Shown here in pieces: positions 1-6,033 of a stretch of 7,152 nucleotides of DNA. Numbering within the stretch: the stretch's first letter is position 1; the number at the start of each line of letters is the position of its first letter. The position numbers and the translations under genes are program-made. Source of the DNA: Fidelibacterota bacterium (GTDB taxonomy: Bacteria; Fidelibacterota; Fidelibacteria; Fidelibacterales; Fidelibacteraceae); the NCBI GenBank assembly GCA_030596185.1, contig JAUVKP010000055.1, forward strand, positions 1 through 7,152. The letters are read 5' to 3'. The notes under the pieces are model-generated. The model was not told where the DNA came from. It searched no databases and was given only the letters and a program-made list of their open reading frames with translations.

Positions 1-13
1 AATACCCCCGGTC

Positions 14-43
14 ATTATGTGTGCTTCACGTGTTATATGTCAA
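14..43 (-). promoter_or_regulatory. Possible sigma70-type promoter reading leftward out of the window
   Basis: On the minus strand a perfect TTGACA (plus 38-43) is followed after 18 bp by CATAAT (plus 14-19), which matches the -10 consensus at 5 of 6 positions. Transcription would start near position 7 and leave the window, so no gene can be seen to confirm it. The hairpin at 70-96 would insulate it from transcription arriving from the right. AT-rich DNA gives chance matches, so this is tentative. Confidence 0.27.
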
Positions 44-69
44 TCTCGACTAACAAACTGCTGAATAAA

Positions 70-96
70 GGGAGGCAGAACTTATGCCTGCCTCCC
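70..96 (-). terminator. Strong GC-rich hairpin, possible terminator on the minus strand
   Basis: GGGAGGCAG (70-78) pairs perfectly with CTGCCTCCC (88-96), giving a 9-bp stem with a 9-nt loop. Read on the minus strand, the stem is followed by TTTATT, which suits a rho-independent terminator for leftward transcription. On the plus strand the stem is followed by CATAGACT, with no T-run. No minus-strand gene is recognisable immediately to its right, so what it would terminate is unclear. It lies 18 bp before the msrA remnant and could instead mark the breakpoint of that gene. Confidence 0.4.
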
Positions 97-113
97 CATA
101 GACTAGATAGTTA

Positions 114-314
114 GTGAATCACCTCATGCCCATTGCAAAAAAGCAAGAAACTGTAAGCAAAAAGCTTATAGAGCAACTTAGAAATAAGGGTTATAAGGTT
201 GCGACAAAAGTTCTGCCATCGGAGACATTTTACAAAGCTGAAAAATATCATCAAGACTACTATTTAAGCAGAGGTAAATTACCCTATTGTCACGGACATG
301 TAAAGAGATTTTAG
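114..314 (+). pseudogene. msrA: C-terminal remnant of peptide-methionine (S)-S-oxide reductase MsrA
   Basis: The 66-residue reading frame resembles only the C-terminal third of MsrA, the enzyme that reduces methionine-S-sulfoxide in proteins. The family-typical stretch AEKYHQDYY lies at residues 42-50. It is preceded by a GYKVATKVLP-like strand (26-35) and followed by PYCH (57-60) and a KRF tail, with Cys59 in the place of a recycling cysteine. The N-terminal catalytic part, including the GCFW motif, is absent: a TAG stop sits in frame at 108-110, and none of the three upstream plus-strand frames shows MsrA-like sequence. Full-length MsrA is about 150-200 residues. The GTG at 114 has no Shine-Dalgarno sequence, so translation is doubtful. 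I read it as a decayed 3' fragment left by deletion or rearrangement. Family assignment is from motif recognition only. Confidence 0.72.
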
Positions 315-318
315 GTAC

Positions 319-371
319 ACGTAAAACGTAAAGCGTGAGTTATACGTAAACAGTCGAACGTAAAACGACAG
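319..371 (+). repeat. Degenerate 7-bp repeat tract, consensus ACGTRAR
   Basis: Heptamers lie end to end: ACGTAAA at 319-325 and 326-332, GCGTGAG at 333-339, then a 4-bp slip (TTAT, 340-343), ACGTAAA at 344-350, a diverged unit at 351-357, ACGTAAA at 358-364 and ACGACAG at 365-371. The exact 7-bp register on both sides of the slip argues against chance. The units match the minus-strand reading of the tract at 495-559 (ACGTGAG/ACGTAAG), so the two tracts face each other. Function is unknown. Confidence 0.75.
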
Positions 372-376
372 TATAT

Positions 377-407
377 AAGAACCTTGAAATATCGAGAGTT
401 CTTTTTT
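377..407 (+). terminator. Weak terminator-like hairpin with T-run
   Basis: AAGAAC (377-382) pairs with GTTCTT (398-403), and the second arm runs into a stretch of six Ts (402-407). The stem is AT-rich and may extend by two or three pairs across a bulge. It could have ended transcription of the former msrA gene, but the low stem stability leaves it uncertain. Confidence 0.3.
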
Positions 408-430
408 GCACGATAACTTTTAAATTTGTG

Positions 431-459
431 TTGAAGGAATTGAAAAGAAGAATTAAAAT
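431..459 (+). promoter_or_regulatory. Candidate promoter for the SpoIID-HflX gene cluster
   Basis: TTGAAG (431-436) and TAAAAT (454-459) are separated by 17 bp and resemble -35 and -10 boxes at 4/6 and 5/6 positions. This would give a leader of roughly 150 nt that includes the second heptamer tract and its palindrome. The segment is very AT-rich, so chance matches are likely. It is listed because the cluster must have a promoter somewhere in this gap. Confidence 0.2.
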
Positions 460-494
460 ATATTCTTGTTACTATAACTAAAATTTGGAATCTT

Positions 495-559
495 CTCACG
501 TCTCACCAGCCTGCGCCAAGGCTTCGGCCGGCAGGCGTCTTACGTCTCACGTCTCAAAG
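495..559 (-). repeat. Second heptamer tract, inverted relative to the first and interrupted
   Basis: On the plus strand the units are CTCACGT (495-501), a split CTCAC...GT (502-506 plus 537-538), CTTACGT (539-545), CTCACGT (546-552) and CTCAAAG (553-559). Read on the minus strand they are ACGTGAG and ACGTAAG, the same family as the tract at 319-371. Five units stay in perfect 7-bp register once the palindrome at 507-536 is removed. Confidence 0.82.
507..536. repeat. 30-bp GC-rich palindrome inserted in the heptamer tract
   Basis: The element is far richer in GC than its surroundings. GCCTGC (509-514) pairs with GCAGGC (531-536), and GCC (515-517) pairs with GGC (526-528) across a 2-nt bulge (529-530), leaving an 8-nt loop. 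Excising exactly 30 bp (507-536, or 506-535, which is equivalent because of a shared C) rejoins CAC and GTCT into an intact heptamer. This suggests it arrived as a discrete unit. It resembles small non-coding palindromic elements such as REP sequences or MITEs, but no transposase or target duplication is visible. I cannot check its copy number elsewhere in the genome. Confidence 0.65.
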
Positions 560-619
560 TTTCCCATTTCAATTAAGAGCTTTTATTATTAAATTCGTCT
601 ATTAAAACAAGGATTTGTC

Positions 620-1930
620 GTGAAAAAAAGACCTAATATCATTTTTTTAGTTTTGGCATTTTTGAGTGTGTCAATTTTGTTTGCGGAAGACCCCATTGTT
701 CGCGTGCGCATTATGTATACTGAAGATGAAATAAGCATAAGCAGTGAATCAAAAATATATATTTATAATCAAGATAAAAGTAAGATCATTCTTCGTGGAG
801 AAAGAACATTCTCTATCGTTTTACGGAGTGACACGCTCAAATTAATTGACGATAAAGGAAGGACACTTATTATAGGTTCTTCTTTTGAAATGAAAAACAG
901 TGACAAAAACAAAAATCTTGGAATTAAGAATGTTCCCTTCGGTATTGGTTGGTTCTGGGCGGGAAAAGAAGATCGAGTTTATAAGGGTGGCCTTGAATTT
1001 TATATTAATGCCGAAAAAAAGATCGATGTGATCTCGGTTTTGGATATAGAAACATATCTTTTAGGTGTTGTACCCTCTGAGATAGGAATTACAGCGCCGC
1101 TCGAAGCACTTAAAGCACAGACCATCTGCGCCAGATCTGAAGCAGTGGTCGGACTTGAAACAGGTAAGTACGCGGGCGAGCACCATGTTTTGACAGCGGA
1201 CATATATTGTCAGGTATACAGTGGCATTGGCAAAGCAAATGATGCGGTAAAAAAAGCGGTCTCTGAAACCCGGGGTGAAGTATTAGTAGTAAACGATACT
1301 GTTATAAGTGCTTATTATGCATCCAATTGTGGTGGACATTCGGAAGATATTGAGAATGTATGGCCCGAGCGTTCAGGGCATTCCGAACAATGGAGCGGAC
1401 ATCCGGATATGGACGGCGAGATCAATTTGGACTTGACGCAAGCAGATGATATTAGAACTTGGATCAACAGCGAGCCGGATTCATGGTGTAAACCATCTGA
1501 ACTTACTCCGGAATGGAGCAAACAACATTTTCGTTGGACACGCAGTATTTCCCCGGCAGAATTAAGCAAGGCGGTTGCGGGAAAGGTAGAAGACATAGGG
1601 CTGATTTACGACATTATTCCACTTGAGCGTGGAGTCTCTGGTCGCATTTACGATATTTTATTTGTCGGTGCTAAAGGACATTGTCGCGTTAAAGGTGAAT
1701 TAGATATTCGCATGCTTTGGGAATCACCCTTGAAAAGCTCTTGTTTCATCGTGGATAAGATCGGTCCCACTGCTAATCCGGTTTCGTTTATTATTTCCGG
1801 CGCCGGATGGGGGCATGGTGTGGGAATGTGCCAAACAGGAGCAATTGCGCAAGCAAATGCCCAACGAACATATAAAGATATTCTGGCGCACTATTTCAGG
1901 GGTTCCGCCATAAAACAAAAATACAAATAA
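620..1930 (+). CDS. Secreted SpoIID/LytB-domain protein (peptidoglycan-related)
   Basis: A 436-residue protein with a signal peptide (KKR start, hydrophobic residues 7-21, likely cleavage after LFA at 20-22), so it acts in the periplasm or at the wall. The SpoIID domain spans about residues 125-430. It includes LLGVVPSE (147-154), where Glu154 is the expected catalytic acid by analogy with SpoIID lytic transglycosylase; LEALKAQTICAR (161-172); YYASNCGGH (232-240); and the signature SGAGWGHGVGMCQTGA (393-408). SpoIID cleaves glycan strands stripped of stem peptides, and LytB relatives enhance amidase activity; which applies here is unknown. Cys404 sits where many relatives have Ser. Translation starts at GTG 620, with AAGGA at 609-613 six bases upstream. 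It is the first gene of a tight plus-strand cluster, and no sporulation gene is nearby, consistent with a vegetative wall role. Residues 23-120 match nothing I recognise. Confidence 0.88.
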   Translation: MKKRPNIIFLVLAFLSVSILFAEDPIVRVRIMYTEDEISISSESKIYIYNQDKSKIILRGERTFSIVLRSDTLKLIDDKGRTLIIGSSFEMKNSDKNKNLGIKNVPFGIGWFWAGKEDRVYKGGLEFYINAEKKIDVISVLDIETYLLGVVPSEIGITAPLEALKAQTICARSEAVVGLETGKYAGEHHVLTADIYCQVYSGIGKANDAVKKAVSETRGEVLVVNDTVISAYYASNCGGHSEDIENVWPERSGHSEQWSGHPDMDGEINLDLTQADDIRTWINSEPDSWCKPSELTPEWSKQHFRWTRSISPAELSKAVAGKVEDIGLIYDIIPLERGVSGRIYDILFVGAKGHCRVKGELDIRMLWESPLKSSCFIVDKIGPTANPVSFIISGAGWGHGVGMCQTGAIAQANAQRTYKDILAHYFRGSAIKQKYK

Positions 1931-1938
1931 GTTTTCGA

Positions 1939-3699
1939 GTGATTTTTTTACAACCATTATTATTAACTTTAGGTGTATTGATCGGTATTCCCTTCATCAT
2001 ACATCTTCTTGGTGAAAGAAAATACCAGGCATTATCGTTTAGTTCTTTGAAGTTTTTGAGGGAGATCGAACATGACTCTTTACAAAAACTTCAATTACGC
2101 CAATGGTTGGTTCTTGTCTCGCGAGCATTGTGGATCAGTATGCTTGTATTTACCCTCGCGCAACCTTTTTTCCCGAAGGGCAGAAGCTCACTTGAGCCGG
2201 GTATTATGATCACTGATAAAAGTTTTAGTACGAGAATTGACGAAAAATTCCGAGTGGCTGAAGAATCCTTGAAAAAGAAATTTCCCCGATGGGATATAGT
2301 TGCTTACAATAAAAGAACCAATCTCGATAGTCTAAGAGAGCAGATTCACCAAAATATTAAAAAAAACAAACGCGAGAATCCTAATATAATATTCTTAAGT
2401 GATTTTCAGAGAAATGAACAAAATAAAAAAGTAATTAAAATAATCGGGTCATTTACAAATAGAGCCTATGGATTACGTGTAATAAAAGTTAAGCAGAATT
2501 TTGCAATTTCTCATTTGCGACTAATAGACGAAAATAATAATTCACGTGATATGAAAAGCATAGAAGTTCAATTGTTGCATAACGAGCAAACTCTTATATC
2601 ACCAGCAGTATTTGTTAACTTAAATGGCCAGAAAGTCGGTCGAGCAAATGTAGATAAAAAGGGATATGGATATTTTCATTTTAGTGTCCCGGATGAAGAT
2701 CACATTTCTTGTGTGGTGAGCTGTTTCGAGGATGAATATCCCGAAGACAACAAGCGATATCTTGTTATTCGGAATCAACAAAGATCAAACATTCTCTGTA
2801 TAGATGAAAAGAGCGAAGGAAACTATCACATTAAGGCACTTCGTGCAATGGAGCAAGTCAAGCTCACGGAAATTACGCCAGAGAAATTATTGTCGGTAAA
2901 TTTGGACCAGTACGATATGCTATGGTTCTCAAACATATATTCAGTAAACCAAAATATGATAAAAGCGATCCGAACCTTTGCAGAGGAAAAACCAGTTATA
3001 GTGACCGCAGGAAAAATGATCGATCATCCCAATGGCTGGGAAAGTATCGTGGGCGATCTTAAATCAGTTATGGATGAAAGTGCATACTATAGAGTAAAAA
3101 ATATCCCCGGAGTTGAAGCGGGAACAGACTTTCGAATTAAGCGATATTATCACACATCACACCATGCAGGAAACATACTGTGGGAACTTGCTTCAAACGA
3201 CCCCTTGCTTATGGAAACAGAAAATAATATCTACTTGCTTCTTTCTCCATTTCATTTTGATTGGAACGAAATGGGGCTATCTCCGTATTTTACGCGTGCT
3301 ATTAGCGAACTTATAGAGCACATGCTTAATATTGAAGATTTATCTTGTGAGACAGGTGAAACAATTTCCATCAAAGAACCTTTCTCAAAAGTGACCACTC
3401 CCACAGGTGAAAAATATCAAGTTAATGATATATTTACACATACAAATAGCCCGGGATTTTATGCTATTGAGAATTCAAGTGGTCGAAAAACAGTTGCTGT
3501 AAACATTCCGGAAAGTGAATATGTCCAAGCTCAGCTTAAAATAGAAAACATTAAAATATTAGAATGGAATGGAGAAGATACAGCTGATATTGAAAGACAA
3601 ATCAAAGGCAGGAATTCCCAAACATTATTCTATATTCTAGCCCTGCTTTTTATTATCTTTGAAATGATGTTATTACGCAAAGGAGAACGCACAAAATAA
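1939..3699 (+). CDS. BatA-like membrane protein with N-terminal double-TM domain
   Basis: A 586-residue protein. Residues 1-80 match the aerotolerance-regulator N-terminal domain of BatA-type proteins: a MIFLQPLLL-type first TM (about 2-23), an FSSLKFL motif (34-40), LRQWLVLVSRALW (53-65), a second TM (about 56-74) and AQPFFP. A periplasmic part follows. DKSFS at 93-97 fits the DxSxS element of a von Willebrand A metal site, and IIFLSDFQ (150-157) resembles a later strand of that fold, but the gap between them is much shorter than in a full domain. Residues 280-365 look like the glutamine-amidotransferase-like fold found in such proteins, with no catalytic Cys recognised. A third TM lies at about 562-579, with a basic tail. 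GTG 1939 begins 8 bp after the preceding stop with no clear Shine-Dalgarno, so translational coupling is likely. No moxR or DUF58 partner lies in the window. Its precise function is unknown. Confidence 0.78.
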   Translation: MIFLQPLLLTLGVLIGIPFIIHLLGERKYQALSFSSLKFLREIEHDSLQKLQLRQWLVLVSRALWISMLVFTLAQPFFPKGRSSLEPGIMITDKSFSTRIDEKFRVAEESLKKKFPRWDIVAYNKRTNLDSLREQIHQNIKKNKRENPNIIFLSDFQRNEQNKKVIKIIGSFTNRAYGLRVIKVKQNFAISHLRLIDENNNSRDMKSIEVQLLHNEQTLISPAVFVNLNGQKVGRANVDKKGYGYFHFSVPDEDHISCVVSCFEDEYPEDNKRYLVIRNQQRSNILCIDEKSEGNYHIKALRAMEQVKLTEITPEKLLSVNLDQYDMLWFSNIYSVNQNMIKAIRTFAEEKPVIVTAGKMIDHPNGWESIVGDLKSVMDESAYYRVKNIPGVEAGTDFRIKRYYHTSHHAGNILWELASNDPLLMETENNIYLLLSPFHFDWNEMGLSPYFTRAISELIEHMLNIEDLSCETGETISIKEPFSKVTTPTGEKYQVNDIFTHTNSPGFYAIENSSGRKTVAVNIPESEYVQAQLKIENIKILEWNGEDTADIERQIKGRNSQTLFYILALLFIIFEMMLLRKGERTK

Positions 3700-4965
3700 A
3701 TGGGACACACGATAAAAAAAGAACCGGAACGCGCAATACTGTGCGCGGTATCATTGCCGGGTAAAACAGAACATACAGAATACGCAATTGAAGAATTGGG
3801 GCGTCTTGCCGAAACGGCGGGGGCGGTGATAGTAGATACAATGATCCAGGCTCGCAGAGCAATACACCCCCTGCATTATCTTGGTGCCGGTAAACTGAGC
3901 ACATTAAAAATGCTGGCAGAGGAGCAAGATGCCGATCTTGTTATTTTTGACGATGAGTTGTCACCCTCACAACAAAAGCTCATTGAACAAGAATTAGAGG
4001 GCACTAAGATCATTGATCGATCTGCCTTGATCCTTGATATATTCACCATGCACGCCCGCTCGCGGGAAGCGAAGACACAAGTTATGCTGGCTGAAGCTGA
4101 ATATCTATTACCGAGATTAACAAAACAATGGACCCACCTTGAGCGACAAGCAGGCGGTATTGGCATGCGTGGTGGTCCCGGTGAGACACAGATTGAGATC
4201 GATCGGCGTTTATTAAGAGATCGCATTATTAAGTTGAAAATAGATCTGAAGAAGATCTCTGTACAACTGGACACGAAACGAAAATCACGTTCCAAGCGAT
4301 TTAACGTTGCACTTGTAGGATATACAAATGCCGGTAAATCTACTTTGATGAATCATTTTGCGGGCCCCAATGTTGAGGTGGAAGATCAACTTTTTAAAAC
4401 CTTGGATACCACGGTTCGCCGAGTACAATTGGACAAAGCACATACAATTTATCTCAGCGATACGGTTGGCTTTATTCAAAAGTTACCGCACCAGTTAGTT
4501 GCTTCATTTCGCTCTACATTAAAAGAAGTTGAAACAGCCGACCTTCTTTTGAAAGTTATAGATATTTCCGATCCTAATTTTCGGGAACACATGCTAACCA
4601 TTGACGAAGCTCTTAAAGAATTTGATATTCCTGAAAAAAGATTTATCACGGTTTTTAATAAAACGGATATTCTTGAAAGTGCCGAACATATCAAATTTGT
4701 CAAGCGCACTTACCCGGAATCTTTTTGTATTTCTGCAGAAAGAGGTATTGGGCTTGAAAAACTGGTTGAAGCAATTCGCGATCGTATTGATGAAAGTTCC
4801 TATGTACATCATTTCTATGTTGATCCACGAGAAGGTAAGTTGATCGCAGATTTGCATAAATTTGGCGAAATACTGGAAAGCCGTTTTGTTGAAGATAAGA
4901 TACTGTTTACGGTCTTTCTTGATGGGCCGGTATATGAAAGTTTAAAGAAAAAATATCAGCTTTAA
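3700..4965 (+). CDS. hflX: GTPase HflX, ribosome-associated
   Basis: A 421-residue protein of typical HflX length, a cytosolic GTPase that binds the 50S subunit and in studied bacteria splits stalled ribosomes under stress. The N-terminal HflX domain (about 10-195) includes LSPSQQKLIEQ (87-97), the IIDRSALILDIF stretch (104-115) and the glycine-rich GGIGMRGGPGETQIE signature (152-166). The G domain has G1 GYTNAGKST (207-215), switch-I LDTTVR (235-240), G3 DTVG (254-257), G4 NKTD (320-323) and G5 SA (345-346). All nucleotide-binding motifs are intact. The usual switch-I LDPT/LDAT reads LDTT, a mild variant. The ATG directly follows the TAA of the BatA-like gene. AAAGGAG at 3679-3685 lies inside the upstream coding end, 14 bases before the start, so the genes are probably translated from one mRNA. 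Confidence 0.96.
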   Translation: MGHTIKKEPERAILCAVSLPGKTEHTEYAIEELGRLAETAGAVIVDTMIQARRAIHPLHYLGAGKLSTLKMLAEEQDADLVIFDDELSPSQQKLIEQELEGTKIIDRSALILDIFTMHARSREAKTQVMLAEAEYLLPRLTKQWTHLERQAGGIGMRGGPGETQIEIDRRLLRDRIIKLKIDLKKISVQLDTKRKSRSKRFNVALVGYTNAGKSTLMNHFAGPNVEVEDQLFKTLDTTVRRVQLDKAHTIYLSDTVGFIQKLPHQLVASFRSTLKEVETADLLLKVIDISDPNFREHMLTIDEALKEFDIPEKRFITVFNKTDILESAEHIKFVKRTYPESFCISAERGIGLEKLVEAIRDRIDESSYVHHFYVDPREGKLIADLHKFGEILESRFVEDKILFTVFLDGPVYESLKKKYQL

Positions 4966-4998
4966 TATTTAGCTGTATTGTATGGAGAGGTAAAACCA

Positions 4999-5631
4999 AT
5001 GGATTTTTTAGTAATTTTTGGATATGCGGCATCTGCCGTAGTTGCCATATCACTTACAATGAAAAATATTCACAAACTTCGTTGGTGGAATTTGATAGGT
5101 GCAGCGGCTTTTTCAACATACGGGGGATTGATCGGTGCCTGGCCCGTATTTGCGGTAAACGGTTTTATCGCTATTATTGATATCTATTATTTGATCGCCA
5201 TGAGTCGCCATAAAGAATATTTTGATCTTCTTGAAATTGATATAAAAAATTCAATTTTCACACAGCGTTTTCTCAATTTTTTTAAAGAAGATATAGGTAA
5301 ATATTTCCCATTATTTACCTATGACCCAAATACAGAATACAAAGCATATTTTTGTCTGCGTGATTGCCGTCCTGTTGGCTTGGTTCTTTTTTCAACTATT
5401 TCGGAAAAGGAGCTTTTGGTTGAGCTGGATTATACAATACCGCAATATCGGGACATGAAGACAGGACGATATTTTTATCATGAAGGTTTAAAACGAGTTG
5501 GCATTTTAAGCAATAAGCAATTAGTGATTAAAGACCCGAATGAAACACACAGAAAATATTTAAATGCCGTAGGTTTTAAACGAACCGGAGATGAAGGACC
5601 TGCAATTTATACTTATATGCGAAAAGTCTAA
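4999..5631 (+). CDS. YgjV-type membrane module fused to a GNAT-like domain
   Basis: The 210-residue protein starts at ATG 4999, which has GGAGAGG (4984-4990) eight bases upstream; a longer frame from TTG 4978 lacks such a site. Residues 1-68 form three hydrophobic segments (about 3-21, 29-46, 48-67) around LTMKNIHKLRWWNLIG (19-34), a pattern I know from YgjV-family inner-membrane proteins of unknown function. Residues 70-210 look cytosolic and resemble a GNAT N-acyltransferase. RPVGLVLF (124-131) fits the first core strands, LLVELDYTIPQYRDMKTGRY (139-158) fits motif A, where the acyl-CoA loop is degenerate, and KYLNAVGFKRTG (187-198) fits the family's C-terminal end. The substrate is unknown and activity may be lost. 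It lies 33 bp after hflX and is probably co-transcribed. The YgjV part is the firmer assignment. Confidence 0.75.
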   Translation: MDFLVIFGYAASAVVAISLTMKNIHKLRWWNLIGAAAFSTYGGLIGAWPVFAVNGFIAIIDIYYLIAMSRHKEYFDLLEIDIKNSIFTQRFLNFFKEDIGKYFPLFTYDPNTEYKAYFCLRDCRPVGLVLFSTISEKELLVELDYTIPQYRDMKTGRYFYHEGLKRVGILSNKQLVIKDPNETHRKYLNAVGFKRTGDEGPAIYTYMRKV

Positions 5632-5652
5632 AACACCAAGTTTTTCTAAGAT

Positions 5653-6012
5653 TTAATGCTCTCGTTGTTTGAACAATTGCACCGAATTAATAATTGAAAC
5701 TGCAAGTATAAGAGCGAACATTCCAAGAAAGAACCAATCGCCTGATTGGGCGAAATCTCCCGCTGAATTAATAACAGTATATCCAAGCATTCCCTGTCCA
5801 TAAAGAAGCAAGGTTTCTCTGATGACCCGTTTTTTGCAAATAAGAGATGCAAATATTAGTAACATTGCTGTAATAATTTCAATAGAAATATGAAAACCGA
5901 TACTTACGGGGGTTGTTTCAAATTTCGGAACATTTCCGGTAACAATAAAGAAAACCCATTGCATGATCATTAACATGCCAATAACAGCTGAACTGTATTT
6001 TACAAATTTCAT
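5653..6012 (-). CDS. Small four-TM membrane protein of unknown function
   Basis: A 119-residue hydrophobic protein with predicted membrane helices at about residues 8-25, 36-59, 65-83 and 90-113, and a basic C-terminal tail (FKQREH). I do not recognise the family. Polar or charged residues within or beside the helices (Glu45, Asn82, Asp86, Gln89, Asp92) and the loop TGNVPKFETTP (25-35) are candidate conserved positions. ATG at 6012 is preceded on the minus strand by GGAA about seven bases upstream, which supports the start. It follows the glycosyltransferase by 21 bp on the same strand, so the two are probably co-transcribed. An accessory role in membrane glycolipid synthesis would be guesswork. 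Its stop lies 21 bp from that of the convergent YgjV-GNAT gene. Confidence 0.75.
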   Translation of the reverse strand: MKFVKYSSAVIGMLMIMQWVFFIVTGNVPKFETTPVSIGFHISIEIITAMLLIFASLICKKRVIRETLLLYGQGMLGYTVINSAGDFAQSGDWFFLGMFALILAVSIINSVQLFKQREH

Positions 6013-6033
6013 GCTTGTTCCAATAATTTACAG

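Larger units (their letters stand above)
315..619. other. Intergenic region carrying repeats, no credible gene
   Basis: About 300 bp separate the msrA remnant from the SpoIID-family gene. The stretch holds a heptamer repeat tract (319-371), a weak terminator-like hairpin (377-407), an AT-rich segment with a possible promoter (431-459), a second, inverted heptamer tract (495-559) interrupted by a 30-bp palindrome, and the ribosome binding site AAGGA (609-613) of the next gene. The minus-strand open frame across 311-499 has no ribosome binding site or recognisable protein character, and it runs into repeat sequence. Confidence 0.75.

Noticed and set aside
448..467. AAGAAT/ATTCTT inverted repeat in the intergenic region
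   Set aside because: A six-base all-weak stem with one G-C pair in very AT-rich sequence is expected by chance, and no T-run follows.
311..499. Minus-strand open frame of 62 codons across the intergenic region
   Set aside because: It overlaps the heptamer repeats, has no ribosome binding site and no recognisable protein features; its composition reflects AT-rich non-coding DNA.
319..559. CRISPR array
   Set aside because: Repeat units are only 7 bp and mostly contiguous, with no spacers of constant length and no cas genes.
3876..4295. 139-codon minus-strand open frame inside hflX
   Set aside because: It lies antisense to highly conserved HflX coding sequence and is a shadow frame.
4978..4998. 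Longer TTG start for the YgjV-GNAT gene
   Set aside because: It lacks a Shine-Dalgarno and would place the strong GGAGAGG site inside the coding region; ATG 4999 is ideally spaced.
5632..5652. Bidirectional terminator between the convergent genes
   Set aside because: The 21-bp gap contains a short T-run but no inverted repeat able to form a stem.
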